A model generated the notes under the pieces. That model ran no database searches. It saw nothing but the letters and a program-made list of their open reading frames with translations, and had not been told where the DNA came from. Of a stretch of DNA of 64,000 nucleotides, positions 26,662-36,193 are shown one piece after another. Each line of letters opens with the position of its first letter. The stretch's first letter is position 1. The translations under genes were made by a program, and so were the position numbers. The stretch spans positions 44,399-108,398 of the forward strand of contig JADYZV010000181.1 in the NCBI GenBank assembly GCA_020852965.1, written 5' to 3'. The stretch comes from Pirellulaceae bacterium (GTDB lineage Bacteria > Planctomycetota > Planctomycetia > Pirellulales > Pirellulaceae).

Positions 26662-27639
26662 ATGCTTTCCGATCGACGACATTGGCTGACAAGCACCGCG
26701 ACTGGGTTGGCTGTGGGACTTGCCAGCGCTACCGTTGGTAGCGGCCAGACTCAAGCCGCTGAACGGCCACCTGGCGAAAAGCCTGCTGGGAAAGCGACCG
26801 TGGAAACCTTGTCACCCAACGAACAGTCAACGGACAAGTTGGCGACTGCTGACTGCGGTATTCGGCAATCCGTGATGGGTTGGTGCTTCGCGCCGATGCC
26901 AGCCCTTGAGCTCGCGAGGCTGGGCAAACAACTTGGGCTGGTAGCTATCGAGGGAATCGACGCGGCCCATTACCCACAAGTCAAGGAATTGGGGCTCGAC
27001 GTCTCGTTGGTCGGCAGTCATGGATTCGCCGCAGGTCCGGTCGACCCTGACAATCATCCCGCGGTCGAGCAAGCGCTGCGCAAAGCGATCGACATCGCCG
27101 TGGCCGCAGATTGCGCCAATGTCATCACTTTCACCGGCATGCGCGTACCAGGGATGAGCGACGAGGTCGCCAAGCAAAACTGTCTCGACTGTTGGCAGCG
27201 AGTGATCGACTACGCGGAAGCCAAGCAGATCACGCTGTGCTTAGAGCATTTGAACAGCCGCGACAACAGCCATCCCATGAAAGGGCATCCGGGATATTTT
27301 GGCGACGATGTCGAGCTGTGCGTCGAGCTCATTCGAAAAATGGACTCGCCACATTTTCGCCTGCTGTTCGACATCTATCATGTGCAGATTATGCATGGCG
27401 ATGTGATCCGACGCATCCGTGAGTTGCACCCCTGGATTGCCCACTATCACACGGCTGGCAACCCAGGCCGCTGCGAGATCGACGAGCATCAAGAGCTCAA
27501 CTACGCTCCGATCCTGGCCGCGATTTTGGATACCGGCTACACGGGTTACGTCGCACATGAATTCATCCCTACCTGGGATTCACCCGCCCAGTCGCTGAAA
27601 CACGCGGTAGAACTGAGCCGATCCTGCACAGCCAGTTAG
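26662..27639 (+). CDS. Exported hydroxypyruvate isomerase-like TIM barrel
   Basis: Resembles hydroxypyruvate isomerase (Hyi) in the xylose-isomerase-like superfamily. The barrel is read from VMGWCFAPMPALELARLGKQ through ITLCLEHLNSRD (catalytic Glu region), LLFDIYHVQIMHGD, HYHTAGNPGRCEIDE and GYVAHEFIPTWD (second catalytic Glu). Unlike cytoplasmic Hyi it starts with a leader containing DRRHWLTS and a hydrophobic stretch, a Tat-like signal, so it is probably exported. Start at ATG 26662; a TTG 24 bases upstream is in frame. Exported Hyi-like proteins are numerous in planctomycetes and their substrates are mostly unknown. The stop TAG coincides with the left end of an R2 MITE. Confidence 0.82.
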   Translation: MLSDRRHWLTSTATGLAVGLASATVGSGQTQAAERPPGEKPAGKATVETLSPNEQSTDKLATADCGIRQSVMGWCFAPMPALELARLGKQLGLVAIEGIDAAHYPQVKELGLDVSLVGSHGFAAGPVDPDNHPAVEQALRKAIDIAVAADCANVITFTGMRVPGMSDEVAKQNCLDCWQRVIDYAEAKQITLCLEHLNSRDNSHPMKGHPGYFGDDVELCVELIRKMDSPHFRLLFDIYHVQIMHGDVIRRIRELHPWIAHYHTAGNPGRCEIDEHQELNYAPILAAILDTGYTGYVAHEFIPTWDSPAQSLKHAVELSRSCTAS

Positions 27640-27766
27640 TGGTCTGTCCACATTTAACATTAGGGTAGTGGATGAGGTTACGAGTCCGTTTTATTCGGCA
27701 TATGCCAGGGACTCGTAACCTCGTCCACTACCCCCAGACCTGCAATCGAATAAGGACAGAGCACTA
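27637..27766. mobile_element. R2 MITE, complete copy
   Basis: The left end TAGTGGTCTGTCC (27637-27649) and the right end GGACAGAGCACTA (27754-27766) are terminal inverted repeats. Inside lies a second, near-perfect inverted pair, GGGTAGTGGATGAGG with its opposed partner CCTCGTCCACTACCC (one mismatch). Ends flush with TA on both sides fit an insertion at a TA dinucleotide, as in IS630/Tc1-type elements. There is no coding capacity. The left TAG is the stop codon of the upstream gene. Confidence 0.75.
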
Positions 27767-27804
27767 GTTTTTGTTTTTTGGTTTTTGTTTTTTGGTTTTT
27801 GGTT
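27767..27804 (+). repeat. T/G-rich simple repeat
   Basis: A run of TTTTTG and TTTTTTGG units directly after the MITE. It is similar in style, but not in unit, to the heptamer arrays at 36194 and 63730. Confidence 0.7.
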
Positions 27805-27914
27805 ATCCCCCCAAATACCGCAGCAAACGTGTAGGGCTCAAACCTGGAATTGGACTACAATAAAGACTTGAGCAGTCTTCCTCCGCATCCTTCTCCCCCG
27901 CCGGCAGTTATTCC

Positions 27915-30353
27915 GTGACACGTGCCGTCCAATTCCTGCAACTATCCTTCCGCTTGACGCTACTGGTAGGTCTGCTGCCGAATCCAAGTGCAAGCGCGCT
28001 GGGAGCCGACATCGATTTTGCGCACGACATCCGGCCATTGCTATCGGAGAATTGTTTCTTTTGCCACGGACAGGACGAGGAGCATCGCGAGGCGGATCTG
28101 CGGTTGGATACCGAAGAGGGCCTGGCCCAGGTCATCACCGCTGGGGACCACACGGAAAGCGAGCTGGTGAGACGACTGCTCAGCAGCGATCCCGATGAGG
28201 CCATGCCCCCGCCCGATTCCAATCGGCATATCAGCGCTGCGCAAGCCGAGCTGATTGCGCGCTGGATCGACGAGGGTGCCGAGTGGCAAACGCACTGGGC
28301 CTTTTCGAAATTGGTGGCTCCACCGATTCCCGCTCAGCCCAGCGACGCGACGGCTCCGCGGCGCAATGCGATCGATGCCTTTGTGCAGGCCAAGTTGGTC
28401 GAGAGTGGATTGAGCCCTAGTCCCGAGGCGGAGCGCGCAACGCTAATTCGCCGTTTGAGTCTAGATTTGACAGGACTGCCACCCACGCCCGCAGCGGTAG
28501 CCGCATTCGTAGCCGATCCTGACCAAGGCGCCTACGAACGAGTCGTCGACCGTTTGTTGGATTCCCCCGCGTATGGCCAACGCATGGCCTGGGATTGGCT
28601 CGATGCGGCGCGCTACGCTGACACCAACGGCTATCAAGGGGACGGCGAACGGACGATGTGGCCCTGGCGTGACTGGGTGGTCAACGCGTTCGACAAGAAT
28701 ATGCCCTTCGATCAATTCACCGTATGGCAATTGGCTGGTGATCTGCTCCCCGAGGCGACCGATGAGCAGAAGCTGGCGACCGGCTTTTTGCGCAACCACA
28801 TGATCAATGGCGAAGGAGGACGCATCGCGGAAGAGAATCGCATTGAGTACAACTTTGACATGTCAGAAACAACGGGCACGGTGTGGTTGGGCCTAACCAT
28901 GAACTGCTGTCGTTGTCATGACCACAAGTACGATCCGCTGACCAATCGCGACTATTACAGTTTGGTGGCCTACTTTGATCAAACACCGGTGACGGGAGCC
29001 GGTGGCAACCCGCAGACCCCGCCGCTAGTTTCTTGGCCGAGCGCTGAGCAAAAATCCAAGGATGAGGAGTTAAAAGCTGCGATCAACGAGCAACGCGCGG
29101 CGCTGGCACTTATCAGTGCGACCGTCGCGGAGCGTCCGCCGCGTCCGCGCACGAAGCTGACCGACTCCACGTTGCCGCTATGTGTTACCGGGCTGCCAGA
29201 GTATCAAGAGGCGAAGCAGCGCTTGGATGTGTTGCAAAATGAGCAACAGGGGCTGGAAAAACAGATCCCCAAAGTGATGGTCATGCAGGACCTGCCGACC
29301 CCGCGCAAGAGTTTCATGTTAGCGCGGGGCTTATACAGCCAGCCGACTCAGGAGGTAACCCCAGCGCCCCCCGCCTTCTTGCCTCAGCGAGCCAGCTCGC
29401 ATGGGACAGACGAACCGCAAAATCGCTTGGCACTTGCGCGGTGGATCATCGCCCCAGAGAATCCGCTGACCGCCCGCGTGACGGTCAACCGTATGTGGCA
29501 GCAGTTCTTTGGAATTGGCCTGGTCAAGACGAGTGAAGATTTTGGCGTGCAGGGCGAGAACCCTCGGCAGCTCGAATTGCTCAATTGGCTGGCGGCCGAT
29601 TTTCGCGATAACGGCTGGGACGTCAAGCGTTTGGTGCGTTTGATCGTAACCAGCCATACCTACCGACAATCGTCGCGTCAAACACCTGAACAAGCGGGCG
29701 AAGATCCGCAGAATCGTTGGCTTGCCCGCGGTTCACGCTTTCGCCTCCCCTCCTGGATGTTACGCGATCAGGCCCTAGCCGCCAGTGGACTGTTGTCACC
29801 GATCGTTGCGGGGCCGGGTGTCAACACCTACCAACCCTCCGGAGTATGGGAAGAGGCAACGTTTGGAAAGAAGACCTATAAGCTAGGAACTGGAGAGCAG
29901 CTCTACCGCCGGAGTCTGTTTATCTTCTGGCGTCGAATTGTGGCTCCCACGGTATTTTTCGACACGGCCACACGCCAAACTTGTACGGTCAAGACAGCCC
30001 GCACCAACACGCCGCTACAATCGTTGCTAATGCTCAACGATACGACTTACGTGGAGGCCGCGCGCACTCTAGCACAAGCCGCCCTCCGGTCCGATGCCAG
30101 TGACGACACACAGCGACTGAACTTTGCCATGCAACGCGTGTTGGCGCGAGATGCCAGTCCAGCCGAACAAGAGGTTCTGCTGGCCGCGCTTCAACGCAAC
30201 TTGCACCTGTTCGACGCTCAAGCCGACCCACTCGAAATTCTGTCGGTCGGCCAGTCGCCAAGGGCGGGTGAGCTCGATGCCAAACTGCACGCCAGTTGGA
30301 CGGTCATCTGCTTGGCGATCTTAAATTTGGATGAAACGTTGAACCACGAATAG
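27915..30353 (+). CDS. Planctomycete cytochrome-like DUF1549/DUF1553 protein
   Basis: A secreted protein with the planctomycete three-part layout. A signal peptide is followed by a PSCyt1-like region with the heme-binding motif CFFCH at about residue 50, DUF1549 (PSCyt2) at about 150-360 (WDWLDAARYADTNGYQGDGE, NRDYYSLVAYFDQTPV), and DUF1553 (PSD1) at about 470-780 (LARGLYSQPTQEVTPAPP, WIIAPENPLTARVTVNRMWQ, VKTARTNTPLQSLLMLND). The GTG at 27915 is the most upstream start and leaves a normal signal peptide. The DUF1501 gene follows after 8 bases, the standard pairing in this phylum. Function is not established; roles in polysaccharide or sulfated-glycan use have been proposed from genome context. 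No LamG or Ig insert is seen. Confidence 0.92.
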   Translation: MTRAVQFLQLSFRLTLLVGLLPNPSASALGADIDFAHDIRPLLSENCFFCHGQDEEHREADLRLDTEEGLAQVITAGDHTESELVRRLLSSDPDEAMPPPDSNRHISAAQAELIARWIDEGAEWQTHWAFSKLVAPPIPAQPSDATAPRRNAIDAFVQAKLVESGLSPSPEAERATLIRRLSLDLTGLPPTPAAVAAFVADPDQGAYERVVDRLLDSPAYGQRMAWDWLDAARYADTNGYQGDGERTMWPWRDWVVNAFDKNMPFDQFTVWQLAGDLLPEATDEQKLATGFLRNHMINGEGGRIAEENRIEYNFDMSETTGTVWLGLTMNCCRCHDHKYDPLTNRDYYSLVAYFDQTPVTGAGGNPQTPPLVSWPSAEQKSKDEELKAAINEQRAALALISATVAERPPRPRTKLTDSTLPLCVTGLPEYQEAKQRLDVLQNEQQGLEKQIPKVMVMQDLPTPRKSFMLARGLYSQPTQEVTPAPPAFLPQRASSHGTDEPQNRLALARWIIAPENPLTARVTVNRMWQQFFGIGLVKTSEDFGVQGENPRQLELLNWLAADFRDNGWDVKRLVRLIVTSHTYRQSSRQTPEQAGEDPQNRWLARGSRFRLPSWMLRDQALAASGLLSPIVAGPGVNTYQPSGVWEEATFGKKTYKLGTGEQLYRRSLFIFWRRIVAPTVFFDTATRQTCTVKTARTNTPLQSLLMLNDTTYVEAARTLAQAALRSDASDDTQRLNFAMQRVLARDASPAEQEVLLAALQRNLHLFDAQADPLEILSVGQSPRAGELDAKLHASWTVICLAILNLDETLNHE

Positions 30354-30361
30354 GCCTCACC

Positions 30362-31834
30362 ATGAATCCATTGCAACAATATCAACGGCATCTTTCGCGG
30401 CGACATTTTTTTGGCAAAACGGCTACCGGTATTGGTACCGCTGCGCTGGCGAGCCTACTCGACCGCGACGGCAACCTTCGCGCTGCATCTGCACCCAATG
30501 ATGTGCGCGTGCCGGGGCTGCCTGGTTTGCCCCATGTAGCCCCCACGGCCAAACGAGTGATCTACTTGTTCCAAAACGGAGCTCCCACGCACGTCGATCT
30601 GTTTGACTTCAAACCGCGATTGCAAGAAATGCACGGCCAGCCGATCCCCGATTCTGTGGTCAACGGTCGGCGTTTTAGCACCATGACCGGTGATGCCAGT
30701 GGCAAAGTCCTACTGGCACCCATCGAGCCGTTCGCCCAGCATGGACAATCGCGCGCTTGGGTTAGTAGCTTGATGCCCTACACGGCTCAAATCGCAGACG
30801 AATTGTGCTTCGTGAAAAGTATGCATACCGAACAAATCAACCATGCACCGGCGATTAGCTTCCTACTGAGCGGCAGCGAGATGCCAGGTCGCCCCACCAT
30901 TGGCGCGTGGCTCAATTATGGATTGGGTTCGGAAACCGATGAGCTGCCGTCGTTTGTAGTAATGACCAGTGTCAGCAAAGGGACGAGCTGCGGACAGATT
31001 TTTTACGATTTCTATTGGGGAAGTGGCTTTCTCCCCTCGCGATACCAAGGAGTCAAGCTGCGTGGCAGCAGCGAGCCGGTGCTGTACGTGGCCAACCCCG
31101 ATGGCATCAGTCGCCAAATGCGACGCAGTATGCTCGATGATATCGCCGCCATTAACCAGCTCAAGGCGAACGACTTCGGCGACCCAGAAATCGCTACGCG
31201 GATTGCACAGTATGAGATGGGCTTCAAAATGCAAGCCAGCGTGCCGGAGTTGGCCGATCTATCGCAGGAGTCGGCTGAAACGTTGGCCCTGTACGGCCCT
31301 GGCGTGGAAGAACCGGGAACATTTGCACACAATTGCCTGATGGCTCGACGCTTGGTCGAGCGTGGTTGTCGCTTCGTGCAGTTGATGCACGCGGGCTGGG
31401 ACCAACATGGAAGTTTGACCACGGAACTGTATACACAGTGTCGCGATACCGATCAGTCAAGCGCCGCGCTGGTGATGGATCTCAAGCGTCGCGGCTTGCT
31501 GGAAGATACATTGGTCATTTGGGGCGGCGAATTTGGTCGTACGCCGTTCCTGCAAGGAGACATTGCCAATCGACCTCTGTGGGGCCGTGATCACCACCCC
31601 TACGCATTTACGGTGTGGATGGCGGGCGGCGGAGTCAAGCCGGGGATCAGCTACGGGGCGACCGATGAACTCGCCATGGACGCCGTTGAGCAGCCGGTAC
31701 ACGTGCATGACTTCCAAGCCACGCTGATGCACATGTTGGGCGTCGATCACGAACGACTAACGTTCAAATTCCAAGGCCGACAATTCCGCTTGACCGACGT
31801 ACACGGCCATGTCGTGCACGGCATTCTGGCATAG
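30362..31834 (+). CDS. DUF1501 family protein
   Basis: A 490-aa protein of the DUF1501 family, distantly related to sulfatase/alkaline-phosphatase folds. A Tat-type leader is at residues 10-40 (HLSRRHFFGKTATGIGTAAL). Characteristic segments are AKRVIYLFQNGAPTHVDLFD, LCFVKSMHTEQINHAPAISF, RPTIGAWLNYGLGSE, GWDQHGSLTTELYTQCRDTD, VIWGGEFGRTPFLQG and GRDHHPYAFTVWMAGGG. It sits 8 bases behind the DUF1549/DUF1553 gene and is surely in the same operon; the two products are expected to act together outside the cytoplasm. Substrate unknown. Confidence 0.93.
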   Translation: MNPLQQYQRHLSRRHFFGKTATGIGTAALASLLDRDGNLRAASAPNDVRVPGLPGLPHVAPTAKRVIYLFQNGAPTHVDLFDFKPRLQEMHGQPIPDSVVNGRRFSTMTGDASGKVLLAPIEPFAQHGQSRAWVSSLMPYTAQIADELCFVKSMHTEQINHAPAISFLLSGSEMPGRPTIGAWLNYGLGSETDELPSFVVMTSVSKGTSCGQIFYDFYWGSGFLPSRYQGVKLRGSSEPVLYVANPDGISRQMRRSMLDDIAAINQLKANDFGDPEIATRIAQYEMGFKMQASVPELADLSQESAETLALYGPGVEEPGTFAHNCLMARRLVERGCRFVQLMHAGWDQHGSLTTELYTQCRDTDQSSAALVMDLKRRGLLEDTLVIWGGEFGRTPFLQGDIANRPLWGRDHHPYAFTVWMAGGGVKPGISYGATDELAMDAVEQPVHVHDFQATLMHMLGVDHERLTFKFQGRQFRLTDVHGHVVHGILA

Positions 31835-31859
31835 ACCAGGCAACCGTTTTCGGCTTGAC

Positions 31860-34844
31860 TTAGTCAACTAGGTAATCGCCAATTGCCATGTATCCGCTCC
31901 ATAGCAGGGGATGCGAACCGCTGATCAATGTCGGCGTATTTCTACTGACGGGCAACATGGAGGGCTCTTCGGCGGATACGAATTGTTCAGGCCAGAGAGC
32001 CAACACCGCCCGGCGCAGGGCTGCCGAGGGAGATTCACTCTGCAATTCCTCCAATTGGCGTTGCAGCAAGGTCGCGGTGGAAGTTCCTCCTACTGGCCAG
32101 CGACTGAGACAAGCGTGCTTGGTCCCGCTGTACAGCAGTGCACAGATGGGTAGGAACAGCTCGTCCCCCTGAGCTAGCTGACCGTGACCGATCGCCGTAC
32201 GCAGGCCAGGCAGCAGGACTCGTGCGGGTGACGTATGCGGGGCTGAAAGCCAGCTTCCCACGCGTGACTGATCTTCATTGCCTAGCGGCAGCACCCTCGC
32301 ATCCCAACCACGCTCCGAAGCGTCGACGGTGGCTCCCACCCACAGTTGGTCGGTCCTGAGCTTGAGCCAAGCCGTCGAGGGAATGTTCAACTTCTGAGCC
32401 AACGAAAGCGTATGCGAACCAGGGATTGCTTGACCGACCGCTTGAGCCAGCGCTTGATTGCTCGCTCCATCGGGCGCGAAGAAACCATCAACGATACCGA
32501 CCGTCTCCTTCACGTCGGGTGCATCGGCAAAAGCGAGCTCGATACTGCCCAAGGTGGGAACGTAGGTCACTGCATGATGCGCGATCCACGGCATCGTGCC
32601 CGCATCGGTCGCCAGCGGCAACAGTTCGTAGGGAACATACCACAAGCGATCGTGAGGAATCATGATCACACGCTGACAACCGACCAGCAATGTTTGCACT
32701 TCGGCAGGAAATAACTTACTTGCCAACTGCTGAGCCGAATCATGCCACGCGGCGGCGGGAGAAGTAGCGTCAATCACGGTGATTGATTGCGGGTCATGCG
32801 CCGTACCGACTTCCGCCAGCAAGGCTCGTAGCTTAGTGTCCACCTGCTCAGCATCGGAGACTTGCCAGTGCATTGCCAGCTCGCGCGTCAGTGCCACACC
32901 GATCAACTGTTGACCAGTTAGTACTAATCCCAATACCAAGTCGCCATCGGCCAAGCGACTCTGCAACCGCTCGAGCTCCGCTGGCGGAGGAGAACAGCGA
33001 TCCAGTGGCCGGCGTTGCAAGCTGATCAAAGCCAATTGGCTTTCGTAGACTGCCGATAGATCTTCAAGCTCGACAAATGCCTTCTTGGCATCTGCGTGAA
33101 GCTTACGCTCTTCCAGGGGCATCGGCATTTGTCGCAGTTGCATGACCAACTGCTTCATCCGCTGCGCATCGCTGCCCAGCTCAGGCATCTGTCGCAACGT
33201 CGACTCGACCTCCTTCCGCGCGGCGGGTGACAAGCACTCAAGCTGCTGACCAGCCACAGCGGCTCGCCACGCGAATTGTCGACCACCCATTGGCAACGCA
33301 GCGTACAGTCGTTGACGTTGCAGCCGATCCATGCCATCCAGAATTTCCTCTAGCGGAGCTTTCCGCGTCATTGCGAATTCTAGCAATTTGGCGAAGGCCG
33401 GATCACGCACGGTCGTCAACTCGGCGATAGTCTCCAGCGGAGCCAGCTCCCAGTCGCGCGGTGTAGGTTCAGCGATCACTTCGGCTAGAAGCGCTTCGGC
33501 GTCTTGAGCGGTCAAGGATTTCGAATCGAATAGATCGAGTATCAATTGTGTTTGGAAGACCGCTTCAACGATCGCTCCCGTTTTGGCTGAGCCGCGCATG
33601 ATGCTCAGCGCATTGCTGAGATTCGACGCTCCCAGCGGCCCGCGGTTCTGGGCGAAGGCAGACAACGCGCTGACAAACGACAGTCGGGCTTGGGAACGTG
33701 GCAACAATATTTCGCGGTTGCGCAATAGTGGCACACACTGTCGCAATAGCTTATCGGCCTCCGTAAACTCGCCAGCGCATGTCGCCAACTCGCTCGCCCC
33801 AAGTAGCGCTGACAACTGCAGAGCAACACTCTTCTTGTTGGCCCAAGCCGCCAAACGCTGCAGGGGTTCACGCAGCGCGACCGTTCCACCGGTCGCCGCA
33901 CAGGCCGACAGTCGCTCGACCGCTTCGGTCGCCATAGCGTATTGTTCAAATTGGGCCGCTACCAATGTGGCATCTTGAAGCTGGACTATGGCAGCAGCGT
34001 AGTTCCCTTCGCGGGCTTCGAGCTTGCCCTGCATCAGTAGCGCGAGCGAAGATAGATAGTAGTCGGCTTGCTTGCCAATTTGTGAGCCGTCATGTAGCAA
34101 CTGAGGACTGTCGACGGGCGTTGGGGAAGCCAGGCCGTGGATCCCCTGCAGAACTTTCCACGACGAGACTAGCCAGGGAACCTGCGGGTTGGGTCCACGT
34201 GCAAATAGCGTGTCCAGTGCTCCATTTAAAGGGGAGTGCTTTGCCAACGGTCCGAGCACTTCCCAGCGACGCATCAGAGCGATGCCCATGGTGTGCAGCA
34301 CTTCTGACACATCTAGCTGCGTCACGAGAGTGGTCGGAGCAGCTCCACCTACCTGCGGTGCCACCGGCGGCTGCGCTGGCTCGATGTTGATCTGAACACC
34401 TGCCGGTACCACCACCGCGCGCACCGCACGCGACCTGGTAAACCATTGAATGCCTTTGTTGGTCGATTCGAGATCTGCCAACTGTTCCGAAGTGACTTGC
34501 AGTTGATTGATCCAACCAGGGTTCGCGAGCGCCAACATCAACGCGCCGTCGTACTGCTCTAATGCCAGCGCCAAGTCACCTTGCTGGTAGTAACACTCAC
34601 CGAGCATGACTAGCGGCGGAATGCTATCGATCCAATACTTTTCGCCAACGCGCTGCGCGCGGTTCAAGGCGGCTTTGAAACCATCGGCTGCTTCCAGGAT
34701 ACGCCCCACGCGGAACAGCTCGCGGGCCACGTAATACTCGGCCCTAGGTAGTTCGTTGACCGCTTGCGCGGAAATGCATGGTGGGCGAGCGACTGCAGAT
34801 AGGATGATTAGCAGAAAATAAGCAGCTAGACGAAATGCCGTCAT
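31860..34844 (-). CDS. Secreted TPR protein with degenerate CHAT-like domain
   Basis: A 994-aa protein with a signal peptide (FRLAAYFLLIILSAVARP), helical TPR-like repeats (CYYQQGDLALALEQYDGALM and the region to about residue 600) and a C-terminal part that matches the CHAT caspase-like fold: VIMIPHDRLWYVPYELLPL, then ELFLPICALLYSG, then SRWPVGGTSTATLL. The Cys of PICALL sits where the catalytic CHAT cysteine is expected. The segment that usually carries the catalytic histidine (consensus like xxHxATHG) reads RVLLPGLRTAIGHG, so that residue is not obvious and the domain may be inactive. It converges with the DUF1501 gene, 25 bases apart. CHAT proteins often act with partner genes, but none is adjacent. 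Confidence 0.75.
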   Translation of the reverse strand: MTAFRLAAYFLLIILSAVARPPCISAQAVNELPRAEYYVARELFRVGRILEAADGFKAALNRAQRVGEKYWIDSIPPLVMLGECYYQQGDLALALEQYDGALMLALANPGWINQLQVTSEQLADLESTNKGIQWFTRSRAVRAVVVPAGVQINIEPAQPPVAPQVGGAAPTTLVTQLDVSEVLHTMGIALMRRWEVLGPLAKHSPLNGALDTLFARGPNPQVPWLVSSWKVLQGIHGLASPTPVDSPQLLHDGSQIGKQADYYLSSLALLMQGKLEAREGNYAAAIVQLQDATLVAAQFEQYAMATEAVERLSACAATGGTVALREPLQRLAAWANKKSVALQLSALLGASELATCAGEFTEADKLLRQCVPLLRNREILLPRSQARLSFVSALSAFAQNRGPLGASNLSNALSIMRGSAKTGAIVEAVFQTQLILDLFDSKSLTAQDAEALLAEVIAEPTPRDWELAPLETIAELTTVRDPAFAKLLEFAMTRKAPLEEILDGMDRLQRQRLYAALPMGGRQFAWRAAVAGQQLECLSPAARKEVESTLRQMPELGSDAQRMKQLVMQLRQMPMPLEERKLHADAKKAFVELEDLSAVYESQLALISLQRRPLDRCSPPPAELERLQSRLADGDLVLGLVLTGQQLIGVALTRELAMHWQVSDAEQVDTKLRALLAEVGTAHDPQSITVIDATSPAAAWHDSAQQLASKLFPAEVQTLLVGCQRVIMIPHDRLWYVPYELLPLATDAGTMPWIAHHAVTYVPTLGSIELAFADAPDVKETVGIVDGFFAPDGASNQALAQAVGQAIPGSHTLSLAQKLNIPSTAWLKLRTDQLWVGATVDASERGWDARVLPLGNEDQSRVGSWLSAPHTSPARVLLPGLRTAIGHGQLAQGDELFLPICALLYSGTKHACLSRWPVGGTSTATLLQRQLEELQSESPSAALRRAVLALWPEQFVSAEEPSMLPVSRNTPTLISGSHPLLWSGYMAIGDYLVD

Positions 34845-35058
34845 TGGAATCTCGGTGCGAAACAGCGGGCCGGTTGTTGGGTAATGCTAGTTTAAACGCA
34901 AACCTGAGTCGATCGACTGCTATTCCGTTAGAAATTCAGCCGAATTGGTTCAACCCGCCATTTGGGAATGACCGATAAAACCATTAGTTCTTACCGTGGA
35001 CTCGTTCTGCGGTCAGGGGGAAATGTACCAACCGATGGCTGTCGAGGGAGAATCGCCG

Positions 35059-35295
35059 ATGATTGAGACCAAGCGTTCGCAGGCTTGGAAGTACGCCTTC
35101 TGGGGCCTGATATTGGCCGGTGGGCTTGCTCCGTCGGTCGGCTGCCAAGTGTCGGTGGCGGGGCAAACGCTCCCCAGTCCCTACTACTTGAGGGATGATG
35201 TGCAGTATTTCCCAGCCGGGCCAGAAAACAAGATCGCCAACGAGACCGCAGCCATGAAGAAGGCTCGCGCCGAATCACTGCAACAACGTCGCTAA
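35059..35295 (+). CDS. Small cell-envelope protein
   Basis: A 78-aa protein, not in a named family that I recognise but planctomycete-like in style. A hydrophobic segment WKYAFWGLILAGGLAPSVGC ends in a cysteine that could be lipid-modified, followed by a conserved-looking QVSVAGQTLPSPYYLRDDVQ and YFPAGPENKIANE and a charged end. ATG at 35059 is set by GAGGGAG eight bases upstream; the frame is open for 63 more bases to a GTG-type start at 34996. It converges with sucD. Function unknown. Confidence 0.65.
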   Translation: MIETKRSQAWKYAFWGLILAGGLAPSVGCQVSVAGQTLPSPYYLRDDVQYFPAGPENKIANETAAMKKARAESLQQRR

Positions 35296-35314
35296 AAGCA
35301 CTAAGGCGATAGCA

Positions 35315-36190
35315 CTAAGCACGGGCGATGGCTGACTGGATGGCCGTCCCCATATCGGCAGGCGATGGAGCGACGATGATGCCAGCCGCCTCCAAAGCGG
35401 CTTGCTTCTCGGCTGCCGTTCCCTTACCGCCTGAAATGATCGCACCGGCGTGCCCCATGCGTTTGCCCGGTGGTGCGGTGGCACCGGCGATGAAGGCTGC
35501 TACCGGCTTCGTAACATGCTGCTTGACGAACGCCGCCGCTTCCTCTTCGGCATTGCCACCGATCTCGCCAATCATCAATATCGCCTCGGTCTGATCATCG
35601 GCTTGGTAGAGTTTAAACAAGTCGATGTAGGAAGTGCCGACAATGGGATCGCCGCCAAGTCCCACACAGGTCGATTGTCCCAGCCCAAGATTGCTGGTCT
35701 GCCACACCGCCTCATAAGTCAACGTGCCGCTGCGGCTGATAATGCCGATCTTGCCTGGGTTGTGAATGTAGCCAGGCATAATGCCGATCTTGCACTCGCC
35801 CGGCGTGATCAAGCCTGGGCAATTGGGGCCAATCAACACCGAACCGCTCGCGCGGACTCGGGCGTAGACTTCGACCATGTCAAGCACCGGCACCCCCTCG
35901 GTAATGGCCGCGATGACTTCGATCCCCGCATCGACGGCTTCCAAAATAGCGTCGGCGGCAAATGGCGGCGGGACAAAGATCATGGTCGCGTTGGCACCAG
36001 TCTGCTGCACCGCTTCTTCGACGGTATCGAAGACCGGCAAACCCAACACCTGTTGGCCACCTTTGCCGGGTGTTACCCCGCCAACCATCTGTGTCCCGTA
36101 CTCGGCACAGCCCTTGGTATGAAACATCCCGGCGCTGCCCGTGATTCCCTGACAAATCACTCTGGTATTCTTATTGATCAGGATGCTCAT
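35315..36190 (-). CDS. sucD: Succinyl-CoA synthetase, alpha subunit
   Basis: The CoA-binding and phosphorylated subunit of succinyl-CoA synthetase in the citric-acid cycle (substrate-level ATP or GTP formation). The start [20 protein letters not shown] contains the CoA-binding fold; [20 protein letters not shown] and [16 protein letters not shown] follow. The phosphohistidine is His247 in [14 protein letters not shown]. Length 291 aa is standard. It lies downstream of sucC, but the gap of 397 bases is taken up by a heptamer array that reaches to within 4 bases of this ATG, so the gene has no ordinary Shine-Dalgarno site. Confidence 0.97.
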   Translation of the reverse strand: MSILINKNTRVICQGITGSAGMFHTKGCAEYGTQMVGGVTPGKGGQQVLGLPVFDTVEEAVQQTGANATMIFVPPPFAADAILEAVDAGIEVIAAITEGVPVLDMVEVYARVRASGSVLIGPNCPGLITPGECKIGIMPGYIHNPGKIGIISRSGTLTYEAVWQTSNLGLGQSTCVGLGGDPIVGTSYIDLFKLYQADDQTEAILMIGEIGGNAEEEAAAFVKQHVTKPVAAFIAGATAPPGKRMGHAGAIISGGKGTAAEKQAALEAAGIIVAPSPADMGTAIQSAIARA

Positions 36191-36193
36191 AGT

